A program made the position numbers and the translations under genes. A stretch of 64,000 nt of DNA from Cyanobium sp. PCC 7001. GTDB lineage: Bacteria > Cyanobacteriota > Cyanobacteriia > PCC-6307 > Cyanobiaceae. Of the stretch, positions 1 to 7,805 are shown in pieces; position 1 is the stretch's first letter, and each line of letters starts with the position of its first letter. The DNA lies in the NCBI RefSeq assembly GCF_000155635.1, contig NZ_DS990556.1:1346503-1410502 (forward strand), given 5' to 3'. The notes beneath the pieces are model-generated. The model did no database searches. It was given only the letters and a program-made list of their open reading frames with translations, and was not told the origin of the DNA.

Positions 1-131
1 CAGAGAACCCAAAAAACGAGAGCCCCGCGCGAGGGAACAAAGCAGGGTTCCCTGGCTCCCACCCACAACAACCAGCCCCAGCGCAACCAGCCACCCCGGC
101 GTCACCAGCCCAGCCGACCCATACCGAGCTG

Positions 132-521
132 GTGGTCGGCGCCATGGATGCCGAGCTGCTGGGCCCCGATGACCCCGGCGTGGTCGAGGCGGTCTTCGCG
201 AACCTTGGCGGGGTCCTGACCCTGGAGCAGATCCGGGTCGATATCGACCGGCAGCTGGCGGTTAGCGCCGATCGGCGCGAAGCGGCACCGCCTCCAGTAG
301 CACCAGCTCCAGCCCCGGCCTCGCCGGGGACCGCCACCACCACCCAGCAGCTGGTGTCCGAGGCGCTGGGAGCTGCACGCATGGCACCCACCCACCCGCA
401 AGCGCTGCAGCTGGTAACCGAGCGCCTGGCCGGCCGCGCCACCCGCCAGCAGATCGGCCGCGCGCTCGATGCGCTGATCGAGGAGGAGCGCGACGACGAA
501 CAGCCCGATCTGGGGCTGTGA
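132..521 (+). CDS. Hypothetical protein of the left accessory island
   Basis: A protein of about 129 residues that I do not recognise. An acidic N-terminal part with the look of a small helical domain (residues about 5-45) is followed by a Pro/Ala-rich linker near residues 50-65 and a second helical segment rich in Ala, Arg and Glu. No signal peptide or membrane helix is visible. The GTG at 132 is one possible start; the ATG at 144 is another, and the frame stays open further left, so the N-terminus is uncertain. It lies in a run of small plus-strand proteins that look like cargo or replication genes of an integrated element. Confidence 0.5.
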   Translation: MVGAMDAELLGPDDPGVVEAVFANLGGVLTLEQIRVDIDRQLAVSADRREAAPPPVAPAPAPASPGTATTTQQLVSEALGAARMAPTHPQALQLVTERLAGRATRQQIGRALDALIEEERDDEQPDLGL

Positions 522-623
522 TGCCGCCCCGATCGCATCCGCCGCGGTGCTGCCCTCACCAGCCCCCACAGCAGGCAGCCGACCCAGACCGAGCCGCACC
601 CCAACCCCCTGCACCATGAACCG

Positions 624-933
624 ATGACAACCGCCGCAGCAGCCAGCAGGCCGCAATGGGCCAGGCCGGCGCCTGGCATGACACCGGAGCAGGCCGCGGC
701 CTGTATCCGGCAGGCATGGCGCACCTACAGGGACAGACCCGCCGCGCCTGATTCCCTGCTGGCGGGGGGCTGGGAACAGCTGGAGTCAACCCTGCGCGAT
801 AGCGGATGGTGCCTGTCCCATGCGGGCGGCGCTTGCCATCGCCACCCGGGGAATGGCCCGCAACGGGGAGGGACACGACCTGAGCCGTGCGGTTGAAATT
901 GCCTTCACTGGCATCGGGGGGTGGATGGTGTGA
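624..933 (+). pseudogene. Small hypothetical gene, apparently frameshifted near 800
   Basis: The frame from ATG 624 reads as a plausible protein (MTPEQAAACIRQAWRTYRD in its middle) up to about 800, then turns into low-quality His/Pro/Gly sequence ending at 896. From about 802 a different frame reads convincingly to a TGA at 931-933, containing ATRGMARNGEGHDLSRAVEI. The simplest reading is one gene of about 100 residues broken by a single-base change; two overlapping small genes, the second starting at ATG 820, is the alternative. I recognise no family. Confidence 0.4.
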
Positions 934-998
934 CGCCGGCTCCGCCCACCAGCTCAACCGCCCTGCCCGCTTCGCTGTGACGTGACCATACTGAAGAC

Positions 999-2030
999 AT
1001 GTTCGTTCTGAACACCATGGGCATGATTCCGATCCACAGCCCTTCTCCCCTACGCCGCCTGGCCTTCCCGGCCACTGCCATGGCCTTGGTCATGGCCTGC
1101 AGCGGCACACTCCCCGCCCTGGCTGCCGTGGCGCAGCAGACAGCCTCGCCCATTCCCCAGCAGCTTCTGCTGGCCAAGGACGAAGACGACAACGACAAGA
1201 AGAAGAAAAAGAAGAACAAAGAGGAGAAAGAGCAACCCAGGAAGAAATCCGATCAGAATAAGAAACAGCAACAGAATAAGAACAAGGATAAGAACAGAAA
1301 TAACAACACCGACTCCATCAAGCGGTCTACCCAACAGCAACGCGAGCTCAACCAGAAGCAAAAGGATCGGATCTATGACAGGGGTGTGAAAGACGGCAAG
1401 GAGAAGGGCTACGACAAAGGGGTGCGCTCCGGCTACCGCGAGGGCCTCAACAAGGGGCGCGACCGCGGCTACCAAAAGGGCTACAACAGTGGCTATCGCA
1501 GGGGGTCGGACCGCTGGAACGACTGGGACAGCAACCGCTGGCGCAGCTACAACAACCGCAGGAACCGCAACATCTGGACCCGACGGACCGTTGTCAACAG
1601 CTACTACGGCAATCCCGGCTGGGCCCGTAACAACGGCTGGTACAACAACCGACCCTGGGGTGGAGGCTGGTATGGCGGCTGGGGCTCCAGTTCCCCACCG
1701 TGGGGCTGGTGGTTCGGTCAGTCGGTGGTTTGGGGCATCACCACCCTCGCCACGGCGGCCATCATCAACAACGCCGTTGACCGGGCCATCCAGCAGCGCC
1801 AGCCCACCGTGCTGGTGCCGCAAAGCAACTGGCAGCTGTACTACGGCAGCGTGCAGCCGATCGAAGACTCCGGGGTGACCTTCGCGGTCTACAACGGCGG
1901 CGGCACCTACCAGATGCAAGCCGACTGCAATGAGGGCCTCCTCAATGGAGAGGTGCCCACCAGCCCGGCGGAGGCCCAGTTGATCAACGCGGCCTGCCAG
2001 GTGACCTTCGGGGGCCAAGGCCAGATCTGA
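999..2030 (+). CDS. Secreted low-complexity protein, Lys/Asn-rich with GY repeats
   Basis: A 343-residue exported protein. The N-terminus has an Arg pair followed by a hydrophobic stretch ending near ALPALA (about residue 42), read as a signal peptide; ATGs at 1017 and 1023 are alternative starts. Residues about 60-120 are extremely Lys/Asn/Gln-rich, then come degenerate heptad-like Gly-Tyr repeats (KGYDKG, SGYREG, RGYQKG, SGYRRG; about 130-170). An Arg/Asn/Trp/Gly-rich region leads to a hydrophobic segment near 250 and a compact C-terminal domain with two cysteines. The composition resembles surface or matrix proteins that bind polyanions, but function is unknown. The reverse strand is also open over most of the gene; that frame encodes only biased hydrophobic sequence. 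Confidence 0.7.
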   Translation: MFVLNTMGMIPIHSPSPLRRLAFPATAMALVMACSGTLPALAAVAQQTASPIPQQLLLAKDEDDNDKKKKKKNKEEKEQPRKKSDQNKKQQQNKNKDKNRNNNTDSIKRSTQQQRELNQKQKDRIYDRGVKDGKEKGYDKGVRSGYREGLNKGRDRGYQKGYNSGYRRGSDRWNDWDSNRWRSYNNRRNRNIWTRRTVVNSYYGNPGWARNNGWYNNRPWGGGWYGGWGSSSPPWGWWFGQSVVWGITTLATAAIINNAVDRAIQQRQPTVLVPQSNWQLYYGSVQPIEDSGVTFAVYNGGGTYQMQADCNEGLLNGEVPTSPAEAQLINAACQVTFGGQGQI

Positions 2031-2085
2031 AGGGCGGAGAACCCCCTGCAGCCGCCGCGCTGGCCCTGCTGGCGAGCTGCGCCGC

Positions 2086-2219
2086 TCACCCGATCGGGGG
2101 ATGCCTGGGCCGCACCCGGTCATCCCATCGGGGGAGAAGGCATCACCCGATCAGGTGACAGCACGCCCTCACCCAGTCACCCCATCGGGGGATGCCGAAC
2201 CACCCGATCGGGTGATGCC
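2086..2219. repeat. Degenerate 57-bp tandem repeat with palindromic CACCCGATCGGGTG cores
   Basis: Five related 20-bp copies start at 2086, 2120, 2143, 2177 and 2200. The spacings alternate 34, 23, 34, 23, so the real unit is 57 bp, present about 2.4 times. Each copy centres on a near-palindrome of the type CACCCGATCGGGTG. The array sits between the stop codon of the GY-repeat protein (2030) and the end of the minus-strand DUF1651-type gene, in otherwise non-coding DNA. Confidence 0.7.
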
Positions 2220-2268
2220 GGCCGGCACCGCGGCGGCCCCGCGGCTCCCGGCATGGTCGGGCTGCCTG

Positions 2269-2502
2269 TCACCACTGCGGCGGCCCTGGCTGCCAGCCCT
2301 GCCGGCGATGCTCTCGCCAGAGCTCCCGCGCTTCCCTGGCTGGCAGCTCACGGCGCCATGCCAGCAGCGCCGGCTCCTGACCCATCGCCTTCCCCTTGAT
2401 CACCTCGAGGTGGTGGTGCCAGTTGCCGGTGCGCAGCCAGCGGAATCGCAGCGCCCAGCCGGTGGCGGGATCGATCAGCCACCAGCCTGGGTTGCCAGCC
2501 AT
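2269..2502 (-). CDS. DUF1651-type small protein
   Basis: A 77-residue minus-strand protein. It opens with MAGNPGWWLIDPATG, continues with an Arg/Trp-rich middle and ends with a GWQ..PPQW motif. This layout (GWL-DP near the start, GW....W at the end) is that of DUF1651 proteins, which are almost confined to marine and freshwater picocyanobacteria and have no known function. The frame stays open upstream to 2700, but the ATG at 2502 is where family-like sequence begins. It lies just downstream, in its own direction, of the T-shaped palindrome at 2529-2600, which would fall in its leader. Confidence 0.6.
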   Translation of the reverse strand: MAGNPGWWLIDPATGWALRFRWLRTGNWHHHLEVIKGKAMGQEPALLAWRRELPAREARELWREHRRQGWQPGPPQW

Positions 2503-2528
2503 CGCCTGCAGCGGAACGCTTCCAATGC

Positions 2529-2600
2529 TGACGCGAGGCGGTTGGGTCGCCGGGACAGGCGAACAGGCTCGCGATTGTCGCGCCCAACTGCCTCGCGTCA
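2529..2600. other. T-shaped nested palindrome (three-way-junction hairpin)
   Basis: Two 18-bp arms (2529-2546 and 2583-2600) pair with one mismatch. The 36 nt between them hold two further small hairpins: TCGCC-GGGACA-GGCGA (2547-2562) and CGCGA-TTG-TCGCG (2570-2582). The result folds as an outer stem with two side stems, the geometry of a viral terminal repeat, a single-strand origin or a structured RNA. It lies between the DUF1651-type gene (start 2502, minus) and the plus-strand gene at 2814. The rest of the 2503-2813 gap shows nothing I can name. Confidence 0.75.
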
Positions 2601-2813
2601 GGCGTGGCACTCGAAAGATCGAAGCCGCGAAGGGGGCTGGAGCCACAGGGAGATACGACACACCAACAGCAAGGCTGTTTTGTATCCGCATGAACGGCAA
2701 ACCGAAAAGCTGTGGTTAGCTTGGCGAAGTACATGGCCTTCCCTATACACAGAGCCGATGAAGAGACTGGAAACAAGAAATAGAGGGGCCAGAATCGCCC
2801 TGGGCTGGAGTTC

Positions 2814-3683
2814 ATGAATAAGCCTATTCTTCTCTCCGAAGCACTCGCCACTCGAATCGCTACGTTTCAATCAGATAAAACCATGACCAAGCCATCAAGC
2901 AGTGATCAGGCTGGCGGGAAAGCAAATGATTACCGCAATAGACTGCTCGTCACGAGAAGGCACACCAAGGGCAAGGAGCACCTCGCTTCAGTCTTAAACT
3001 GGTGGCTTGGCCGCAGCGGCCTTAGCATTCGCAGATTGAGCGCTCTTGCGGATTGGGCATGCGGCGAAGACGGCATCCTTATTCATAGCCAGGTAAGCCA
3101 TCTTCGCAATGGCAACATCAAGAAGCCAGGACTTACCAATCTCGACAGCTTCTACGAAATCAATGTTGCTATCTACAGGTGGCAAGTTGAAGGCGCTAGC
3201 GAGTGCCACAGGCTCTATGGCCCTCACAAGCCATTTGGCATCGATGATGCCTGGCTAGACGACTCGACTTGGCTACACCACCCAGAACGCCACAAGGAAC
3301 CTCTACGGTTTGGGGACTGGGCTGAGCTAGCGGTTGGTTTGTTACAGCTGCCATACGTCGGAGACCTGAACCTGTCACCCTCAGAGGCTCGCGACCTAAG
3401 CGAGAGGTTGGCCACCATGCTTGATGATCTTGCTTGTGCCACTGGCCTTGGCATCCGAAGCGGCTTGGATGCAGTGCTGGCTGCATACCCAGCCAAGGAT
3501 CCAGGACGTAGGAAAAAGCTACGAGCTGTAATCACTGGTCAGGCGAATTACGAAGTCGATGAACTCGGTATTGAGCTGGCAGACATTGCGATCGCTGTTG
3601 CAGCCCTCAGGAGAAAGCCTCCAAAAAGTATTACGGCTTCGAGTCTTCACGCGGAGCTAATGGCCACCCGTCGCCGCTCCTAA
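2814..3683 (+). CDS. Hypothetical protein, possible DNA-binding regulator, lower GC
   Basis: A 289-residue protein with clearly lower GC than its surroundings, which suggests recent acquisition. Residues about 55-110 contain LNWWLGRSGLSIRRLSALAD followed by a segment reading SQVSHLRNGNIKKPG, a pattern like an XRE-type helix-turn-helix (a helix, then S-x-I/V-S-x-x-x-N/R-G). The rest is helical without a recognised domain. I see no catalytic motif. An alternative start is ATG 2883. A compact hairpin just downstream could end its transcript. A regulator of the element is a reasonable guess, no more. Confidence 0.6.
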   Translation: MNKPILLSEALATRIATFQSDKTMTKPSSSDQAGGKANDYRNRLLVTRRHTKGKEHLASVLNWWLGRSGLSIRRLSALADWACGEDGILIHSQVSHLRNGNIKKPGLTNLDSFYEINVAIYRWQVEGASECHRLYGPHKPFGIDDAWLDDSTWLHHPERHKEPLRFGDWAELAVGLLQLPYVGDLNLSPSEARDLSERLATMLDDLACATGLGIRSGLDAVLAAYPAKDPGRRKKLRAVITGQANYEVDELGIELADIAIAVAALRRKPPKSITASSLHAELMATRRRS

Positions 3684-3729
3684 TTCGGTCAGAACTCCTC
3701 TCGCGGTGAGAATTAGGGCAGCGACAAGT

Positions 3730-3752
3730 GTCGGGCCAAGCAACGGCCCGAC
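3730..3752. terminator. Bidirectional hairpin terminator between convergent genes
   Basis: GTCGGGCC at 3730-3737 pairs perfectly with GGCCCGAC at 3745-3752 around a 7-nt loop. It lies between two genes that end towards each other (3683 on plus, 3764 on minus). A second near-palindrome, ACCCGCT-C-AGCGGGT, follows within 25 bp. No long T-run is present, so rho-independent activity is not certain. Confidence 0.5.
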
Positions 3753-3763
3753 CGCTGACCCGC

Positions 3764-4195
3764 TCAGCGGGTGAAGTCGCGCGCGCGGAACAGCGCATCC
3801 GCCACCCGCGCCCGCTCCGATGCCCGATGGGAGTGCGAGCGCTCCACCTGCTCCGCCACAAGGTCCAGGGTCGGCGCATGGACGCCGTGCGACCCGTAGG
3901 CGCCCCGCTTCTCCAGCTCCGCCAGCACCCGCTGCGCTTCCCGATCACCGAACCGCTCGAGCACCTCGCGGAACGCCTCAGCGGCCGAGATGAACTCATG
4001 CGCCGGCCGCCGGTCTGCAGGCCGCTTCGCAGCAGGCCGCCGCAGCTGGTGCGGCTGGGCAGTCCGCCCTGGCCCTGCTGCTGGGCCGATCGTCGATGCC
4101 ACCGGCGGAGCTTCGGTGATGACGACCGGCGCCGGATCAGCAGGCCGCGGCGGTGAGTGCATCAAGGCCGGAAGGTGGAGCAGCGGAGCGAACAT
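3764..4195 (-). CDS. Hypothetical protein with Pro/Ala-rich N-terminus
   Basis: A 143-residue minus-strand protein, unrecognised. The first 65 residues are Pro/Ala/Arg-rich and probably disordered; the second half (from EFISAAEAFREVLERFGD) is a helical, charged domain ending in ALFRARDFTR. No signal peptide or catalytic motif. It is one of several small island proteins with a disordered half and a helical half. It converges on the gene ending at 3683 across the hairpin at 3730-3752. Confidence 0.5.
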   Translation of the reverse strand: MFAPLLHLPALMHSPPRPADPAPVVITEAPPVASTIGPAAGPGRTAQPHQLRRPAAKRPADRRPAHEFISAAEAFREVLERFGDREAQRVLAELEKRGAYGSHGVHAPTLDLVAEQVERSHSHRASERARVADALFRARDFTR

Positions 4196-4284
4196 GACGG
4201 CGGACAGGTTGCAACATACGCCCCCAATCTACCGGGCAGAGACTGAACCGGAACCCCGAACATTCCAGCGCCGGTAGCCTGTCA

Positions 4285-4614
4285 GTGGCCCCAGCTTCCG
4301 CCCTCATGGCCGCCGCCACACTCACCCGCCCAACACCTCGCCAGCTGGCCAGGCAGGTACAACACGCCTGCGTGCTGCAGATCCCGACCACGGCCGAATG
4401 CTGCTGCACCTTTGTAGATCGGCTGCTCTACATGCTCCACATGGCCGACGCTGCACGCGTAGTGGAACGCATCGTGGACAAGACCCCGCGATGGTCGATG
4501 ATCTGCCGCGCCAGCGGACACCGCCAACGATGGCCCGCCGTTCAAGTCACCCGCTCCGGTGATGCCGTGACATTCGAGCTACTGGCCGACCCTGCCGCGA
4601 CTGCGAAGCCGTAA
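4285..4614 (+). CDS. Small Cys-containing hypothetical protein
   Basis: A 109-residue protein, or about 102 residues if it starts at ATG 4306. The middle contains ATTAECCC TFVDRL and a second helical section with RIVDKTPRW. A CxxC pattern is absent, so the three adjacent cysteines are not an obvious zinc site. No family is recognised. It lies among small island genes on the plus strand. Confidence 0.4.
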   Translation: MAPASALMAAATLTRPTPRQLARQVQHACVLQIPTTAECCCTFVDRLLYMLHMADAARVVERIVDKTPRWSMICRASGHRQRWPAVQVTRSGDAVTFELLADPAATAKP

Positions 4615-4718
4615 CCGCTGTTGATCTGCTGCGCAGTAGGACCATCAACGCGGGTGAAGTAAGCCGCCCGGAGTGTGGCCCAGCCGCGCAGGATGGAGCG
4701 GCACCGCATCAGCCACAC

Positions 4719-4907
4719 ATGCCCACCAGCCAGACCACCACAGCAGACCAGCGCCCCAGCCTGCACGAGCTGGCCGGCCTGCTGCTGGAGCAGCTCGACA
4801 CACTCGAGGCCGAACCGGACGCATCGCCAGCAGAGGCCCGGCGGATCATGGCGGAGATCAGCCAGCGCCTACCTATGGCCGGTGCCAATCCCGAACCCTG
4901 GCGATAG
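4719..4907 (+). CDS. 62-residue helical hypothetical protein
   Basis: A small, very soluble protein: a polar N-terminus, then helical leucine-rich sequence (LHELAGLLLEQLDTLEAEP) and a second helix containing ARRIMAEISQRL. It resembles the small accessory proteins of phages and satellites, but I cannot assign a family. The start at ATG 4719 is the first in frame in good context. About 27 bp later a second possible small gene begins. Confidence 0.45.
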   Translation: MPTSQTTTADQRPSLHELAGLLLEQLDTLEAEPDASPAEARRIMAEISQRLPMAGANPEPWR

Positions 4908-4934
4908 CCTGAGCGGCACGAATGAAGCCAGGCA

Positions 4935-5177
4935 ATGCACCGACCCAGCGCACGCCACCACAGCAGCCCGCCCGATGATGACACCCCGCACCCGCCCGGC
5001 TGGCCTGATCTGTGTCCTCTCGATTCCGCGCAATCCAGACGCGCAGCCCGTGCCATCGCGGCGGAGAAGGTGTCCGGAGGCTCGCTCAATACTGAACACT
5101 TCGCCTACAATCAAGCCAGCAACTTGGGGGCCGGTGGTGATGATGAACGTAAGCGGGCCACTGCCAGAGCCCGATAG
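4935..5177 (+). CDS. Possible small hypothetical protein
   Basis: An 80-residue open frame beginning with His/Pro-rich sequence and followed by PLDSAQSRRAARAIAAEKVS, which reads like genuine protein. It overlaps the start of the next gene by about 38 bp in another frame. No family or motif is recognised, and the evidence is weaker than for its neighbours. Confidence 0.3.
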   Translation: MHRPSARHHSSPPDDDTPHPPGWPDLCPLDSAQSRRAARAIAAEKVSGGSLNTEHFAYNQASNLGAGGDDERKRATARAR

Positions 5178-5718
5178 GGAAGGCTCCTATCTGCTGCACT
5201 GCGCCAGCTGCGGTTATCCGGCCCGGCTGACCCCAGCACCTGCAGCCACCTTCACGCGTTTACACTGCGTCCACTGCGGATCGATCGCGCGCATCTGGCA
5301 CGCCCCAGCGCCCGGGCAGCCCAGCAGCAGCGGGTGGCCCTGCCTCACGGAGCTGGGCGCCGACGCCCACGACCCAGCGCCAGCCCTGGCACCCGCCAAG
5401 TCCGCCGCCAAGTCCGACGCCCTGGCCGCTGCCCGGGCTCGTCTCGCCGCGGCCTACGACGCGCCGGCAGCACGGCACCAGCACCGCCCCGAGGCCGATC
5501 CCTGGGCCGAACCATGCCCGCCAGACGCAGACCGGCGCACCCTGGCCGGCTGGCTCAGCCGCGGCAATCATCCAGCCCGAAGGCTGAGCCCCGCCATGGT
5601 CGCCTCCCGATACCGCCGGCGCTTCAATGCCGAGCCCCGCAAGCGTGGCGGCACCAACGCCTACACCTTGCGCGAGCTGCTGCTGGTCAAAGCCCCGGCC
5701 GATCGCATCCGCCGCTGA
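5140..5718 (+). CDS. Zinc-ribbon protein, possible nucleic-acid binder of the island
   Basis: About 192 residues from the ATG at 5140; GTGs at 5134 and 5137 and an ATG at 5143 are close alternatives, preceded by a GGGGG stretch that could act as ribosome-binding site. Near residues 18-55 two CxxC knuckles (CASCGYP and CVHCGSI) about 25 residues apart form a typical zinc ribbon. An Ala/Pro-rich spacer follows. The C-terminus (RRTLAGWLSRGNHPARRLSP and a basic RRRFNAEPRKRGG stretch) looks like a small DNA-binding helix bundle. A replication or regulatory role in the element is plausible but not shown. Confidence 0.6.
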   Translation: MMNVSGPLPEPDREGSYLLHCASCGYPARLTPAPAATFTRLHCVHCGSIARIWHAPAPGQPSSSGWPCLTELGADAHDPAPALAPAKSAAKSDALAAARARLAAAYDAPAARHQHRPEADPWAEPCPPDADRRTLAGWLSRGNHPARRLSPAMVASRYRRRFNAEPRKRGGTNAYTLRELLLVKAPADRIRR

Positions 5719-6352
5719 CCAGCCCTCCCCCTCGATCTGCCCAGCTGCTCAGCAACGGCTGGCACCCCCGGCAGAAAGCACCCCCCTCCCCCCTGCGAAA
5801 TGCCCCCCGGGGGGCCTGGGAACTGCCCCCTCCCCGTCGATGCCGGGCCCGCCCTGGCCGGTTGATCCCCCTCCCCCTCCCCCGGCCGCCGGGACCATCG
5901 GCGCCAGCCGTCGCCAGACCCGGCAGGCCGGGGGCGGTGGGGGCTGCACCGCCAGCGGCAGCAGCAGGTGGCCGAGCCAGTGCCAGGCCGCGCAGCCCTG
6001 CCCAGCGCTGGAGAGAAAGTGAAAACGAAACGATCGAACATCGCCCCGCCCCTGGTGTAACCGACCGTCAGCAGGAGTTAGCTATGGCAACTGTGCCGCT
6101 CTAAATGTTACGGGTCCTTTGGGTGGGGGTATACCCTACGGGTGATCTGTGCCGCTCGCTTTTTCTAGCGCCAGGGATTTTCAGGGTTAGCAGCCAGCAC
6201 CGGCCACACAGCTGGGACGCGCCTGAGAACCATTCTCAGGCGAGTGAGAATGATTCTCAGGCGAGTTAACCCCCAGCAGCAGCGCGAGTTAACAGGCAAT
6301 AGGCCGGCCTAACCCGAACATTCGGCGATGCGACCCGCTGCAACCCTGGGGC
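5719..6352. other. 634-bp gene-free region with C-rich and palindromic sequence
   Basis: No credible gene. The left third is C-rich simple sequence. Further right come a GGGTATACCC palindrome near 6127, two GTGCCGCTC copies, the paired Fur/Zur-like palindromes (6220-6266) and two GCGAGTTAAC copies at 6261 and 6284. The density of short repeats is what an origin or regulatory region of an integrative element would show, but no iteron array is evident. Confidence 0.45.
6220..6266. promoter_or_regulatory. Paired Fur/Zur-like palindromes, 21 bp apart
   Basis: TGAGAACCATTCTCA (6224-6238) and TGAGAATGATTCTCA (6245-6259) are 7-1-7 inverted repeats; the second is perfect. The first extends to a 10-bp perfect stem (6220-6242). 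Their centres are 21 bp apart, two helical turns. They closely match the palindrome in front of znuA (8929-8943). Being Zur or Fur operators is inferred from that match; which gene they would control is unclear, since the flanking genes both end towards them. Confidence 0.5.
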
Positions 6353-6592
6353 TCAGCTCTCCACCGACTCCAGGCGGATGGTGCGGCCGTGCAGGTGGGC
6401 CAGAACGGCCGGAACGTTGACCCGCAGAGGTGAGCGCCGCCCGGGGCCGACGCGACACAGTGCCACCGCAGAAATCAGCCCCTCACGGCGGAGCCGCCAG
6501 AAGGTGGTGCGACTCATGCCGAGCTTTTCGAGCGCCTCGCCGAGCGGCAGCCAATCCGACTGCCACCCGCCAGCATCGAGCAACTGAAACAT
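6353..6592 (-). CDS. AlpA/excisionase-type helix-turn-helix protein
   Basis: A 79-residue winged-helix protein of the MerR/AlpA (HTH_17) kind. The core reads LPLGEALEKLGMSRTTFWRL then RREGLISAVAL, the classic pattern where a recognition helix is followed by a short wing, and it ends with a basic RRSPLRVNVPAVLAHL segment. Such proteins direct excision or act as small regulators in prophages, satellites and integrative elements. It is divergent from the capsid gene at 6646, with a 53-bp gap that would hold both promoters. No integrase is present in the window, so one would have to lie to the left. Confidence 0.75.
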   Translation of the reverse strand: MFQLLDAGGWQSDWLPLGEALEKLGMSRTTFWRLRREGLISAVALCRVGPGRRSPLRVNVPAVLAHLHGRTIRLESVES

Positions 6593-6645
6593 AACGACCG
6601 AACCTGAACCACGTCCCTAGGAAGAAGCCTAGCGCCCGCGATTGT

Positions 6646-7794
6646 GTGGCTGAAACACTGCGAACCACCGCAACCATGGCCCGATCTACTGAGGGATACC
6701 AGCCCACACTGCGAGCTTCCACATACAGCTGCGCACTGCTTTTTGACTACGCCCTCCAGCTGGAGCTGCGCCCCAACGATCCCGCAGACAAGCGTCACCG
6801 GGACATCGAGAACGTCTCGGACATCCTGCGCGCGCTCGGGTTCCGCAACTGCCGGGGAAAGGGCGTCCCAGCCGCAACCATGGCCGCGGCGCGCCAGTTC
6901 GAGGGGATGATCTGGGAAGGTCGGGCGATGGGCACCGGGACGGTCGAGGCAGGTGGTGCCCTCACCAGCACAGTGCTCGGGTCAGTCGCCAACGCGCTCC
7001 GGCCCGCCACGGCCCTGGTCGAGTGCGGCGTGCGCCGGCTGGAGCTGAAGTCAGACGAAGCGGAGGGAGAGGTTTTCTTCCCGGGCGCTGATAGTGGTGT
7101 CACCAGCGCCGCCTGGGTGGCCGAAGGGGGCACGATCCCAGAGATCACCCTGCCGGTTCGAAATCAGACCTGCACGCCTCACCTGATCGGTGCGGCGCTG
7201 GACGTATCGCGGCGACTGATGAATCAAACGGCGTTCGTGATGGATGATTTCGTCCGCAACGAGATGAGCGCCGCCATCCGGACCACGGCCGAGAGTGGGT
7301 TCCTGGCAGGTGACGGCACCGGCGGCGCACCGATCGGGATCCTGAACCACCCCGACGCACCAGCTGCCACCAACTGGGCCGGTGCGCTCCCAACCCGCGC
7401 GGAGCTGGCGGCGATGATCGAGAGCTACATCAGCGCAGGCGGCGGGCTCGGCAGCGCCGCGTTCCTGGTCTCCCCCAGCCTGGTGGCTGACCTGCTGCTG
7501 CAGGACAGTGCCCCGGATGTGGGCAGGTATGTGCTGGAAGTTGACCAGAGCGCCAACCCGCCCGGCTGGCGGCTCCTGGGGGTTCCCTGTGGGGTCTCAG
7601 CTGGCGTCACCGCCAACACCGTGGCCTTGATCGACACCAGCCGAATCCTGGAGGTGTTCTGGGGGGCTCCAACGGCGCAGGCTGACCCCTACGCCCTGGC
7701 AACCAGCGGCGGAACCCGGTTCATCACATGGAACGCGGCAGATGTGGCGGTCATGCAGCCGAGCACGATCATCGCCAGCACCGTGGCGCCCTGA
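6646..7794 (+). CDS. HK97-type phage major capsid protein
   Basis: A 382-residue protein (372 if it starts at ATG 6676). From about residue 95 it follows the HK97 capsid family (Phage_capsid): GGALTST, a beta-rich region with FFPGADSGVTSAAWVAEGG, then LDVSRRLMNQTAFVMDDFVR and the signature SGFLAGDGTGGAPIGILN. The first 90 residues are not the usual long coiled-coil delta domain; they contain STYSCALLFDYALQLELRP and RALGFRNCRGKGVP. No portal, terminase, protease or tail gene is nearby. A solitary capsid gene next to an excisionase points to a capsid-bearing satellite or a decayed prophage; an encapsulin-like role is possible but less likely. Confidence 0.85.
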   Translation: MAETLRTTATMARSTEGYQPTLRASTYSCALLFDYALQLELRPNDPADKRHRDIENVSDILRALGFRNCRGKGVPAATMAAARQFEGMIWEGRAMGTGTVEAGGALTSTVLGSVANALRPATALVECGVRRLELKSDEAEGEVFFPGADSGVTSAAWVAEGGTIPEITLPVRNQTCTPHLIGAALDVSRRLMNQTAFVMDDFVRNEMSAAIRTTAESGFLAGDGTGGAPIGILNHPDAPAATNWAGALPTRAELAAMIESYISAGGGLGSAAFLVSPSLVADLLLQDSAPDVGRYVLEVDQSANPPGWRLLGVPCGVSAGVTANTVALIDTSRILEVFWGAPTAQADPYALATSGGTRFITWNAADVAVMQPSTIIASTVAP

Positions 7795-7805
7795 TCGGCG
7801 CACCG

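Noticed and set aside
1050-2123. A long hydrophobic open frame opposite the GY-repeat protein
   Set aside because: Its Val/Leu runs are the complement of the Lys/Asn-rich codons of the plus-strand gene; no family and no start context.
6084-6104. A six-codon frame with AGGAG upstream in the gene-free region
   Set aside because: Too short to judge and no downstream gene on that strand within 500 bp.
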